DNA of 19,907 bases from an uncultured Corynebacterium sp. (GTDB lineage Bacteria > Actinomycetota > Actinomycetes > Mycobacteriales > Mycobacteriaceae), in contig NZ_CALLDG010000148.1 of assembly GCF_937999985.1 (NCBI RefSeq), forward strand, positions 1-19,907, in the 5' to 3' direction. The notes beneath the pieces are model-generated. The model worked only from the letters and a program-made list of their open reading frames with translations. It ran no database searches and had not been told where the DNA came from. The translations under genes and the position numbers were made by a program. This document shows, in pieces, positions 6,774-14,020 of this stretch (position 1 is the first letter of the stretch; each line of letters opens with the position of its first letter).

Positions 6774-6833
6774 GTCCCCAAGGGACTGCCTCTTTGACTG
6801 TCCCTTGAATGCCCTATTTCGCCGACGTATACG
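6774..6833 (+). promoter_or_regulatory. Promoter of the FUSC exporter with GTCCC/GGGAC operator-like repeats
   Basis: TTGAAT (6805-6810) and TATACG (6828-6833) are separated by 17 bp and make a plausible -35/-10 pair. Transcription would begin about 12 nt before the GTG start. AAGGGAC (6780-6786) and GTCCCTT (6800-6806) are a perfect 7+7 inverted repeat with a 13-nt spacer that overlaps the -35. A third arm, GTCCC (6774-6778), pairs with the same GGGAC at a 3-nt spacer. Such an arrangement suggests a repressor site. Confidence 0.45.
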
Positions 6834-6851
6834 AGGAAAAACAAAGACACA

Positions 6852-8600
6852 GTGAGCCAAACCAGCCCCGACAAGCAGCCCTCCTCGCCATCACCGCTAT
6901 CCCCAAAGCCCCCGCGTAACCCCGCGGAGTTCCCCATCCCCCAGCGCCCGAGCGCGTGGGAGCTGTTCAGTACCTTCAACTCGAAGGCCTCGGGCTGGGC
7001 CGGTGGACTGCGAGCGGCACTGTCGTTGCTGATCCCGGGCACGATCGCCTGGTCGTTGGGCCACACCGATGCGATGTTGCTAGTTGCTGGCGGAGCGTTC
7101 ACTGTCATCTACGGCGGTAACCTGCCGTACCGCATCCGCCTGAAGGTGATGGCGTTCTCCGCCGTCCTGCTGGCCGCTTGCCCCACCATCGCCGCCTGGC
7201 TGGGCAAGATGATGTGGGAGCATATGGATTCCGGCGGCTCGCACTGGTGGCTGCTCATCGCAGGCGTATACTGCACCTTCCTCTCCGGCGTGTTCACCTA
7301 CGCCCAGAACGCACTGCGCCTGCCGCCGCCGGGCGGCTTCTTCATCGTCATGGTTTCCGGCGGTGCAACGATGATCGCCCGCAACGACCTTAACCCCTTG
7401 GCAATCGGCGGTTGGGCTCTGTTCGGCGCGTTCGTCGCCATCATCGTGGGCATGTTCCCCGCCCTGTTCAACCCGCGCGGCCCGGAACAACAGGCCATCC
7501 GCACCCTTAACAACGCAGTGGCAGACTTCGCTGAGGATCCAAGTCCCGGCAACTACTACCTGGCCCGCACTTCCCTCTCCGAGGCGTGGACCACGCTCAT
7601 GGGCGCGGGCATCGTCTCCGGCGGTAGGGTCGTCCGCGAATCACAACGCGACCTGGTGGTGCAGGTGCAGCAGGCCCGCCAGAAACTCATGTCCACCAGC
7701 GCGCAGGCAGGCTACGTGGATACGGACGAGGACTTCTCCGATACCAACGGCATGGTCGACCCCACCCGTACCGCCATCCCGCACCACAAGCCTTCGGTGA
7801 AGTACCGCTTCGGCCGTTCGCTCAACATCCACAGCCATGCAGAGCTCAGCATGGAAAAGGTGGTGCTGGCCAGCCTCGTCTCTTGCGCCCTCACGATCTG
7901 GCTGGGGCTGGACCGCCCCGACTGGGGCGTGATCACCGCCCTGCTTATCCTGCAGTGGGGCCCGGAGAAAGTCCCCGGAACTATCCGCGGCGTCCACCGT
8001 CTCTTGGGCTCCATCCTGGGCATCGGCTTGTTCGCCATCGCCCATGCTTTCCAGATCAGCGGCCTCCCCCTGCTGTTCCTGCTGGCCGCCTGCCAATTCG
8101 CCGCCGAGTTTTTCATCGTCAAGAACTATGCGTTCACCGTCATCTTCACCACGCCCATGGCGCTGATGATGGGCAACTCTCTCGACCGCCCGCTCGGCGA
8201 CGTGGTGATCGACCGCCTCGCCGAAGTGTGTATTGCGGTTATCTGCTCGTTTATCTTCTTGTGGTTCTGGCGTACTACGTCGGACGCCCACTATCACCGC
8301 CGCCTTGCAGGCCACTGCGAAGCGGCAATGGGTGCCCTGCTGGGCGCCTTGCTGATGAACCCGCCGGACCGTGCGCTCTACGCGCGCCGGGACCTGCAGT
8401 TCGAGCTGCTCAGCGAGCGCAAGCACATGATGAAGATGATCAACAACAACTCGCCCTATGCGCGCAGCATGTGGGCCAAGCACAACCAGCTGCAGCTCAC
8501 TGGTTATACCCTGCTGGATTACTGCAACGCCCACGCGGACGAGGAGCTCTCCCTAAGCGAGATCAACCGCCTGGCCGCAGCGGTGCGCCAGCTCGGCTGA
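6852..8600 (+). CDS. FUSC-family (aromatic acid exporter-like) membrane protein
   Basis: A 582-residue protein with the two-block layout of the FUSC/ArAE superfamily: a hydrophobic block of about six helices (55-215), a soluble region (about 215-345) and a second block (about 345-480) with PDWGVITALLILQ and the GTIRGVHRLLGSILG signature of FUSC-like domains, then a cytoplasmic helical tail. Family members export aromatic or fatty acids and related toxic compounds; the substrate here is unknown. The start is the GTG at 6852. GAGG lies 15 nt upstream, too far for a good Shine-Dalgarno, and the predicted transcript start leaves only about 12 nt of leader. It is divergent from the small three-helix protein and ends 21 bp from the convergent lepA stop. 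Confidence 0.85.
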   Translation: MSQTSPDKQPSSPSPLSPKPPRNPAEFPIPQRPSAWELFSTFNSKASGWAGGLRAALSLLIPGTIAWSLGHTDAMLLVAGGAFTVIYGGNLPYRIRLKVMAFSAVLLAACPTIAAWLGKMMWEHMDSGGSHWWLLIAGVYCTFLSGVFTYAQNALRLPPPGGFFIVMVSGGATMIARNDLNPLAIGGWALFGAFVAIIVGMFPALFNPRGPEQQAIRTLNNAVADFAEDPSPGNYYLARTSLSEAWTTLMGAGIVSGGRVVRESQRDLVVQVQQARQKLMSTSAQAGYVDTDEDFSDTNGMVDPTRTAIPHHKPSVKYRFGRSLNIHSHAELSMEKVVLASLVSCALTIWLGLDRPDWGVITALLILQWGPEKVPGTIRGVHRLLGSILGIGLFAIAHAFQISGLPLLFLLAACQFAAEFFIVKNYAFTVIFTTPMALMMGNSLDRPLGDVVIDRLAEVCIAVICSFIFLWFWRTTSDAHYHRRLAGHCEAAMGALLGALLMNPPDRALYARRDLQFELLSERKHMMKMINNNSPYARSMWAKHNQLQLTGYTLLDYCNAHADEELSLSEINRLAAAVRQLG

Positions 8601-8621
8601 GCCTAGTCGGCGTCAATAAAC

Positions 8622-10472
8622 CTAATCAGCGTCGGTAGACAGAGCAGCGACGAAGGCCTCCTGCGGAACAGAGACCGAACCGATGGCCTTCATGCGCTTC
8701 TTGCCTTCCTTCTGCTTCTCCAGCAGTTTGCGCTTACGCGACACGTCGCCGCCGTAGCACTTGGAAAGAACGTCCTTGCGCAGGGCGCGGATGTTCTCGC
8801 GGGCGATGATCTTGGAGCCGATGGCAGCCTGCACCGGCACTTCGAACTGCTGGCGCGGGATGAGCTCCTTGAGCTTCACCGTCATCTTGTTGCCGTACCA
8901 GTGGGCATTCTCGCGGTGAACGATGGCGCTGAACGCATCCACCGGATCGCCCTGCAGCAGGATGTCCACCTTCACCAGGTCGGCCAGCTGCTCGCCGGCC
9001 TCCTCGTAGTTCAGCGAAGCATATCCCTTGGTGCGAGACTTCAGCTGGTCAAAGAAGTCGAAGATGATCTCGCCCAGAGGCATGGTGTAGCGCAGCTCCA
9101 CGCGGTCCTCGGAGAGGTAATCCATGCCGCCCATCTGGCCGCGCTTGGACTGGCACAGCTCCATCGTCGCGCCCAGGAACTCCGCCGGCACGATGACGGT
9201 CATCTTCACAATCGGCTCGTAGATCTCGCGCATCTTGCCGCCCGGCCAATCCGAAGGGTTGCGCACCAGCACCTCGCTACCGTCCTCCTTAACCACGCGG
9301 TACACCACGGAAGGTGCGGTGGAGATCAGGTCCAGGTCGAACTCGCGCTCCAGGCGGGCGCGGGTGATCTCCATGTGCAGCAAGCCCAGGAAACCACAGC
9401 GGAAGCCGAAGCCCAGGGCCACGGACGTCTCTGGCTCGAAGGTCAGGGAGGCATCGTTGAGCTGCAGCTTTTCGATGGCCTCGCGCAGGTCCGGGTACTG
9501 GTCAGCGCTGATTGGGAACAGGCCGGAGTACACCATCGGGGTCGGCTCCTGGTAGCCCTTCAGCGGGGTTTCCGCGCCGTTGACGGCCCAAGTGATCGTA
9601 TCGCCCACCTTGGACTGGCGAACGTCCTTCACACCGGTGATGATGTAGCCAACCTCGCCCACACCCAGGCCCTTGGTCTTCGTCGGCTCTGGGGAGACCA
9701 CGCCGATCTCCAGGGTTTCGTGGGTCGCGCCGGTACTCATCATCTGGATCTTCTGGCGGGATTCCAGCTTGCCGTCCATCATGCGCACGTAGGTCACCAC
9801 GCCGCGGTAGATGTCGTAGACACTGTCGAAGATCATGGCACGGGCGGGCGCGTCGGGATCGCCGACGGGCGCGGGCACCAGCTCGCAGACCCTATCCAGT
9901 AACTCGGATACGCCCTCGCCGGTCTTTCCGGATACGCGCAGCACATCCTCCGGCTCGCAGCCGATGATGTGCGCGATCTCCAGGGCGTACTTCTCCGGGT
10001 CCGCCGCGGGCAGGTCGATCTTGTTCAGCACCGGGATGATTTCCAGGTCGTTTTCCATCGCCAGGTACAGGTTCGCCAGCGTCTGCGCCTCGATGCCCTG
10101 TGCTGCGTCGACCAGCAGGATGCAACCCTCACACGCCTCGAGGGCGCGGGAGACCTCGTAGGTGAAGTCCACGTGGCCGGGCGTATCAATCAGATGCATC
10201 ACCAGTTCTTCGCCCGCGTGCGCGCCGGTCTTCGGCACCCAGGGCAGGCGCACGTTCTGCGCTTTAATGGTGATGCCGCGTTCGCGCTCGATGTCCATGT
10301 TGTCGAGGTACTGGTCGCGCATGTCCCGGTCCTCGACCACGCCCGACATCTGCAGGATACGGTCCGCCAGCGTGGATTTGCCGTGGTCAATGTGGGCAAT
10401 GATGCAGAAGTTGCGGATCCTCTCTGGGTCCGTGAACGTCTCAGTGGCGTAATTCTTCTGCTTGGCTGCCAT
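8622..10472 (-). CDS. lepA: Elongation factor 4, ribosome back-translocating GTPase
   Basis: A 616-residue translational GTPase. The G motifs are complete: AHIDHGKST (26-34), RGIT (65-68), DTPGH (96-100) and NKID (150-153). The rest includes the EF-G-like domains and the basic LepA-specific C-terminus (KLKELIPRQQFEVPVQAAIG, then RKRKLLEKQKEGKKRMK). LepA binds stalled or misplaced ribosomes and affects elongation or initiation under stress. The start is the ATG at 10472, preceded by GAGGAGG at an ideal distance; the frame stays open upstream to 10586 but that extension has no ribosome binding site and is unlike the family. It is divergent from the PemK-like gene. The stop is 21 bp from the FUSC stop, with no room for a separate terminator. 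Confidence 0.98.
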   Translation of the reverse strand: MAAKQKNYATETFTDPERIRNFCIIAHIDHGKSTLADRILQMSGVVEDRDMRDQYLDNMDIERERGITIKAQNVRLPWVPKTGAHAGEELVMHLIDTPGHVDFTYEVSRALEACEGCILLVDAAQGIEAQTLANLYLAMENDLEIIPVLNKIDLPAADPEKYALEIAHIIGCEPEDVLRVSGKTGEGVSELLDRVCELVPAPVGDPDAPARAMIFDSVYDIYRGVVTYVRMMDGKLESRQKIQMMSTGATHETLEIGVVSPEPTKTKGLGVGEVGYIITGVKDVRQSKVGDTITWAVNGAETPLKGYQEPTPMVYSGLFPISADQYPDLREAIEKLQLNDASLTFEPETSVALGFGFRCGFLGLLHMEITRARLEREFDLDLISTAPSVVYRVVKEDGSEVLVRNPSDWPGGKMREIYEPIVKMTVIVPAEFLGATMELCQSKRGQMGGMDYLSEDRVELRYTMPLGEIIFDFFDQLKSRTKGYASLNYEEAGEQLADLVKVDILLQGDPVDAFSAIVHRENAHWYGNKMTVKLKELIPRQQFEVPVQAAIGSKIIARENIRALRKDVLSKCYGGDVSRKRKLLEKQKEGKKRMKAIGSVSVPQEAFVAALSTDAD

Positions 10473-10552
10473 TTGCCCTCCTCTTTCGCTTATGCGTAAC
10501 CCTACTATGCATCGGCCCGGAAGTAGCAGACGGGGTTTAGCTGCGAACCTTA

Positions 10553-10588
10553 TTACTGTGCGCACGTGGTTCGGGTAATCTGTCACCT
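10553..10588 (+). promoter_or_regulatory. Leaderless promoter of the PemK-like gene
   Basis: TTACTG (10553-10558), a 17-bp spacer and TAATCT (10576-10581) form a good -35/-10 pair. The -10 ends 7 nt before the ATG at 10589, so transcription should begin at the start codon. No Shine-Dalgarno sequence is present. Confidence 0.55.
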
Positions 10589-11188
10589 ATGGCTGGTTCC
10601 GAAGGAAGTGTTGTGGATGTGACGCCCCCACGGGGGAAATCCCGCAATCCCATTGGGGCCATCAAGGGGTTCTTCCAGCGGTTTTATATCCGCCATTTCA
10701 CGCGCAGGCAGTCTTTGAAACGCGGCATTGCCGAGCTTAATGCACACCTGGGAATGGGGGCGGAGTACGCCGGTTTGGCGGGCGAACGGGACGAAACCAT
10801 CAAAACTCCCAGCCGCGAACTCGCCCGCCCGGTCACCTACATCCCGGACATGGACGGGCAGGCGGATGCTGGTGAGGTCGTGTGGGCAGACATCCGCCCG
10901 AAGAAGGGCGTGCCCCCTGAGCGGCGCGCGGTGCTTGTGGTCGGGCGCAAGAGCCACCGGCTTCTCACTCTGCTGATTTCCTCCCGCGAGGAGTATGCTG
11001 ATCAGCCGATCTGGGTTCCCATTGGCACCGGCCCGTGGAGCTCCGGCGCGGATCGCGATAGCTGGGTGCGTATAGATAAGGTGTTGCAGGTGCCGGAATC
11101 TCACATCCAACGCCGCGGCATCCCGCTGCCCTCCCGCCGTTTCGATCGAGTAGCCAACGTGCTGCGCCAGGAGTACGGCTGGGGCTAA
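10589..11188 (+). CDS. PemK/MazF-like protein next to lepA
   Basis: A 199-residue protein. The C-terminal part (about 94-195) resembles the PemK/MazF fold: GEVVWADIRPKKGVPPERRA with a following VLVVGR strand, then LLTLLISS, IWVPIGTGP and DSWVRIDKVLQVP match the usual strand order of that family, whose toxins cleave mRNA. The N-terminal 90 residues are an extension with a strongly basic stretch (FFQRFYIRHFTRRQSLKR). No antitoxin gene is adjacent on either side: the neighbours are lepA and rpsT. The same neighbour relation holds in M. tuberculosis, where Rv2405 lies beside lepA, so this is a conserved core gene rather than a mobile toxin-antitoxin module. It may have a housekeeping RNA-binding or RNase role. 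Start is set by the -10 seven nucleotides upstream. Confidence 0.75.
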   Translation: MAGSEGSVVDVTPPRGKSRNPIGAIKGFFQRFYIRHFTRRQSLKRGIAELNAHLGMGAEYAGLAGERDETIKTPSRELARPVTYIPDMDGQADAGEVVWADIRPKKGVPPERRAVLVVGRKSHRLLTLLISSREEYADQPIWVPIGTGPWSSGADRDSWVRIDKVLQVPESHIQRRGIPLPSRRFDRVANVLRQEYGWG

Positions 11189-11208
11189 AAGACCCCGCCC
11201 GGAGCTTT

Positions 11209-11238
11209 TTGCCTTTTCTGCGCCCCTGCTGCTAACAT
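11209..11238 (+). promoter_or_regulatory. Candidate promoter of rpsT
   Basis: TTGCCT (11209-11214), an 18-bp spacer and TAACAT (11233-11238) fit a housekeeping sigma promoter with TANNNT -10. Transcription would start near 11245 and leave a leader of about 190 nt before rpsT. Confidence 0.4.
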
Positions 11239-11244
11239 TTCCCG

Positions 11245-11438
11245 AGTTCACAGTGCTGCTCGTAGCAGCCACTAGCGCTAACCCCTAGTGCCAGCGCCGT
11301 TATCGGGACGCACTGCGAGGCCACGCCGCATCCCACAGGACCTTGGGTGGGGTGTTAGAGACCGCGCGGCCGCGGCGGGAGTCCGCTCCCCTGAACAGAT
11401 TTTTTCCGAAAACTTTTTGAAAGAAGAGGCACGCCACC
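11245..11438 (+). other. Structured 5' leader of rpsT
   Basis: The gene-free stretch before rpsT carries three hairpins: GCTGCT-cgt-AGCAGC (11255-11269), immediately followed by CACTAG-N9-CTAGTG (11270-11290), and GGGAG-tccg-CTCCC (11377-11390). A T6 run (11400-11405) follows the last one at about 10 nt, too far for a normal terminator. Such a leader could mediate feedback by S20, as known for rpsT in enterobacteria by a different structure, but this is inference. Confidence 0.35.
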
Positions 11439-11702
11439 ATGGCAAACATCAAGCAGCAGAAGAAGCGCGTTCTCACCAACGAGATCGCTCGCAAGCGCAA
11501 CCAGGCTATCCGTTCCCGCCTGCGCACCGAGACCCGCAAGTTCAACGCCGCCGTTGAAGCTGGCGACAAGGAGGCCGCTGAGGCTCAGCTGCGCGTCGCT
11601 TCCCGCTTCTACGACAAGGCCGTCACCAAGGGCACCATCCACCGCAACAACGCGGCAAACAAGAAGTCCGGCATGGCCGCTCGCTTCAACAAGATGGCCT
11701 AA
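11439..11702 (+). CDS. rpsT: 30S ribosomal protein S20
   Basis: An 87-residue basic protein with the S20 pattern: MANIKQQKKRVLTNE start, ARKRNQAIRSRLRTETRKF, and the C-terminal KGTIHRNNAANKKSGMAARF signature. S20 binds 16S rRNA early in 30S assembly. The start ATG has AAGAGG upstream. It is transcribed alone: a long leader lies before it and a strong terminator after it. The order PemK-like gene, rpsT, holA agrees with the mycobacterial locus. Confidence 0.98.
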   Translation: MANIKQQKKRVLTNEIARKRNQAIRSRLRTETRKFNAAVEAGDKEAAEAQLRVASRFYDKAVTKGTIHRNNAANKKSGMAARFNKMA

Positions 11703-11746
11703 GGTTTATCCGGAGATTCTCCAATCGGCACTTGCCTGAATCGAGG

Positions 11747-11824
11747 CCCGCACCCTTTCACAGAGGTTGAGACGTTGCGTCACAAAGCAACAACAGCAAC
11801 AACCTCTCCCCGGGTGCGGGTTTT
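11747..11824 (+). terminator. Nested three-tier terminator after rpsT
   Basis: The outer stem is CCCGCACCC (11747-11755) with GGGTGCGGG (11812-11820), directly followed by TTTT. Within it AGAGGTTG (11762-11769) pairs with CAACCTCT (11800-11807), and inside that GTTGC (11774-11778) pairs with GCAAC (11787-11791). All three stems are perfect. The T-run and GC-rich outer stem mark it as a rho-independent terminator for rpsT, but it is much longer than usual. Confidence 0.75.
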
Positions 11825-11830
11825 CGTTAT

Positions 11831-11858
11831 GCCCTAAGCTTAAGAGCTAAATTAGGGC
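11831..11858 (+). promoter_or_regulatory. Inverted repeat GCCCTAA-N14-TTAGGGC
   Basis: Perfect 7+7 inverted repeat between the rpsT terminator and the ADP-ribosylglycohydrolase-like gene, about 60 bp upstream of that gene. No T-run follows it, so an operator is more likely than a second terminator. Confidence 0.3.
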
Positions 11859-11915
11859 TGGATACAGCCACAGCTGACCGCTGCTAATGACTTTTCAAAG
11901 GAGTTCGACAAAGGG

Positions 11916-12953
11916 ATGAAGGATCGCTTCCGCTCAGCCCTACTCGGCACCGCCCTGGGCGATGCGTGGGGTTACCCGTACCAGAACGAGCCGCAGCCCG
12001 ACCGCACCCCGCTACCCGATTCGCTGGTGATCAGCGACGCTACGCAGATGACCCTGGCTCTGTGCGCCGCGATGGCAGAGATCGACGACGGGGACCTGGA
12101 TCGCGAAGAGGGCATGCAGGCCATCGGCCAGCACTTCATCAACTACCACGGCGACCGGGACTACGACCGTCACCCCGGAGCTTCGAACACCGAGTCGCTG
12201 GACCGGCTGAGCCTGCTCGGGGCGGAGCACTGGGACGACGTGGCGACGCACTCGGGTGGCGCCGGTGCCGTGATGCGCGTAGCCGCCAGTGCTTTGCTCG
12301 CTCCCGCTGATGAAGGCGTGGGCTGGTCCGTCCTGCAGGGCATCTTGACTCACGACTCGGGCGTGGCCCGCGCGGCGTGCGCGATGGTGGCCTGCATGCT
12401 GGCAGCCAAGAAGGGCACCCGCCTGATCGACGTCGCGGAGGGCCTGGCCGGCGATGAGAACTTCGATAACGATAGCCTGCTGACCAACGAGGAGAAGCTG
12501 GACATCCTCACGGACCTGGACGAGGCTCTAATCACGGATTTGACCGGCCCCGACGTTCCGTTGAGTGAGCTGATCTCGCGCGTCAGCGCCGTGCACGAGC
12601 ACGTGACCCCGTTCCTGCAGCAGGGCGACTTCGAGGAGCTGTACCGCCATAGCGGCAAGTTTGTGCAGATTCTGGGTCGTGGGTGGGATGCAGGCTCCTG
12701 CACCGCCTCCGCCCTACTGCTGGCGCAACTGTACCTGGATAATCAGGATCAGTACGCCCCGCACGACTTCCTGCACGTGGCCGTGAACTGGCCTGGCAAC
12801 CGCAGCACTCGCGCTTCGCTGACTGGCGCGCTCATCGGCTCTCACCTGAAGGGTGGAGTAGCCGCGTGGGAGGAAACCCGCGAGTACAATTTCGAGTCGC
12901 GCTACGACGACGCGGTGCACTTCGGCGTGTGGAAGGGCTTTAACGCCCGGTAG
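11916..12953 (+). CDS. ADP-ribosylglycohydrolase-like protein with degenerate metal site
   Basis: A 345-residue protein of the DraG/ARH fold, which removes ADP-ribose from proteins or small molecules with two Mg2+ ions. Seen here: RFRSALLGTALGDAWG at the N-terminus, S40-D-A-T43 followed by QMTLAL where the family has (T/S)DDTxMxLAL, SGGAGAVMRVA (113-123), a THDSGVARAA helix (145-154), and G294-N-R-S-T298 followed by ASLTGALIGS where the family has GDxDT. Of the usual metal ligands only D41 and T298 remain; the second Asp of TDDT is Ala and both aspartates of GDxDT are Asn and Ser. It may therefore bind ADP-ribose without cleaving it, or use another chemistry. AAGGAG lies 12 nt upstream of the ATG. 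I do not recall this gene between rpsT and holA in mycobacteria; it converges on holA. Confidence 0.82.
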   Translation: MKDRFRSALLGTALGDAWGYPYQNEPQPDRTPLPDSLVISDATQMTLALCAAMAEIDDGDLDREEGMQAIGQHFINYHGDRDYDRHPGASNTESLDRLSLLGAEHWDDVATHSGGAGAVMRVAASALLAPADEGVGWSVLQGILTHDSGVARAACAMVACMLAAKKGTRLIDVAEGLAGDENFDNDSLLTNEEKLDILTDLDEALITDLTGPDVPLSELISRVSAVHEHVTPFLQQGDFEELYRHSGKFVQILGRGWDAGSCTASALLLAQLYLDNQDQYAPHDFLHVAVNWPGNRSTRASLTGALIGSHLKGGVAAWEETREYNFESRYDDAVHFGVWKGFNAR

Positions 12954-12962
12954 CGCTGTACC

Positions 12963-13028
12963 CACTGTGCTATCTGCGCGCTGGCTGCCCGCCAGCACTG
13001 TGCTACCTGCGCGCTGGCTGCCCGCCAG
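12963..13028. repeat. 33-bp tandem duplication spanning the holA stop, each copy with a hairpin
   Basis: Copy 1 (12963-12995) and copy 2 (12996-13028) are directly adjacent and differ at one base. Copy 2 contains the last codons and TAG of holA on the minus strand; copy 1 repeats the same codons and stop in the same frame. Each copy holds GCTGGC-tgccc-GCCAGC, a 6-bp GC-rich hairpin. They lie between two convergent genes and may act as paired termination or pausing hairpins, although there is no T-run. Confidence 0.8.
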
Positions 13029-13986
13029 CGACGTAGGCGATTTTGCGCACCGCGTCCTCGACCGCGAAGTCGGGGTCGGCGCTGTGCCCTTTCACTCCCG
13101 CGTCTAGCTCCGCGGTGATCTGCACCGCCTGCGCGATCATGGGGGTGGTCCAGCGCCGGGCGGTGCGGATCGTTTTGTCCAGCTTCCACGGTGCCATGCC
13201 GAACTTCGCCGCATCCCGGCGGGAGTTGATGTTGCCCGCGCCCGCCACCTTCGCAATGTCTGCGATCCCGGAGCTCAGTGTGCTGGCCAGCAGCACCGGC
13301 GCCACGCCCAGCTGTAGCGCCCGGCGCGCCAGCGCCACTGCGGCGCGGACGTTTCCGGCGATGGCGTAGTCGGCCACCTCGAAGCCGCTGACCTCCGCTT
13401 TGCCCTGGTAGTAGCGCTTTACCGCTGCGGCATCCACGTGGCCGTCCGTATCGGCGATGAGCTGGCTGATGGCGCTGGCCAACTGACGTAGGTCGCTGCC
13501 CACCACGTCCAGCAGCAGTTCGCACACTTCGCGGGTCACGCGCGCGCCCTGGCTGCGGAACTCTTGGTCGATGAAGGCCAGCTGTTCGCGACCCTTGAGC
13601 GCCCCGGCTTGGAATACCACCGCGCCAAGTTTCGGCCAGCTGTCCACCAGTTTCTTGTTGCGGCCCTTACCGGTGTGCACGATGATCAGCACCACCCCGT
13701 CGGCTGGGTCTTTGATGGCTTGTTCCAGCAGCCCGACGATCTCCTTGCCCGTATCCTCCACGCCCGTGACGACCACGATGCGGTCCTCGGCGAACAGGCT
13801 GGGGCTGAGCAGTTCAGCCAGTTCAGGTGCACTGAGTTCCGAGGCTTTGCGCATCTCTACCGGCAAGTTCGGGTCTCCGCTGGCGGCCCGCGCCTGGTCG
13901 ACGATGCCCTGCCTGCGTCGTTCGGCCAGGAAGTCGTCGCCGCCGACGATCAGGTTGATGGGTGCGGGATGCTCGGGGCGGTTCAT
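13003..13986 (-). CDS. holA: DNA polymerase III delta subunit
   Basis: A 327-residue protein of the clamp-loader delta family, which opens the beta clamp during loading on DNA. It begins with a hydrophobic strand and GGDDFLAERRRQGIV, as in HolA proteins, followed by the DPADGVVLIIVHTGKGRNKKLVD-type Rossmann segment and the C-terminal collar with VGSDLRQLASAISQL. The ATG at 13986 comes 34 bp after the comEC stop and has only a weak ribosome binding site, so translation may depend on reinitiation after comEC. A ten-codon frame (MRADLARSNP) overlaps the start as ATGA, which could help that coupling. comEA-comEC-holA is the conserved actinobacterial order. The 3' end is tandemly duplicated. Confidence 0.92.
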   Translation of the reverse strand: MNRPEHPAPINLIVGGDDFLAERRRQGIVDQARAASGDPNLPVEMRKASELSAPELAELLSPSLFAEDRIVVVTGVEDTGKEIVGLLEQAIKDPADGVVLIIVHTGKGRNKKLVDSWPKLGAVVFQAGALKGREQLAFIDQEFRSQGARVTREVCELLLDVVGSDLRQLASAISQLIADTDGHVDAAAVKRYYQGKAEVSGFEVADYAIAGNVRAAVALARRALQLGVAPVLLASTLSSGIADIAKVAGAGNINSRRDAAKFGMAPWKLDKTIRTARRWTTPMIAQAVQITAELDAGVKGHSADPDFAVEDAVRKIAYVAGGQPARR

Positions 13987-14020
13987 GGGTTCGATCTTGC
14001 CAGATCTGCGCGCATGACTT

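Noticed and set aside
7641..8534. Open frame of 297 codons opposite the FUSC gene
   Set aside because: His/Glu/Gln-rich translation without recognisable domains, antisense to a clear membrane protein.
8901..9902. Open frame of 333 codons opposite lepA
   Set aside because: Pure antisense of a highly conserved GTPase gene; composition typical of a shadow frame.
10473..10586. N-terminal extension of LepA to an upstream ATG
   Set aside because: No ribosome binding site there, whereas the ATG at 10472 has GAGGAGG and matches the family N-terminus.
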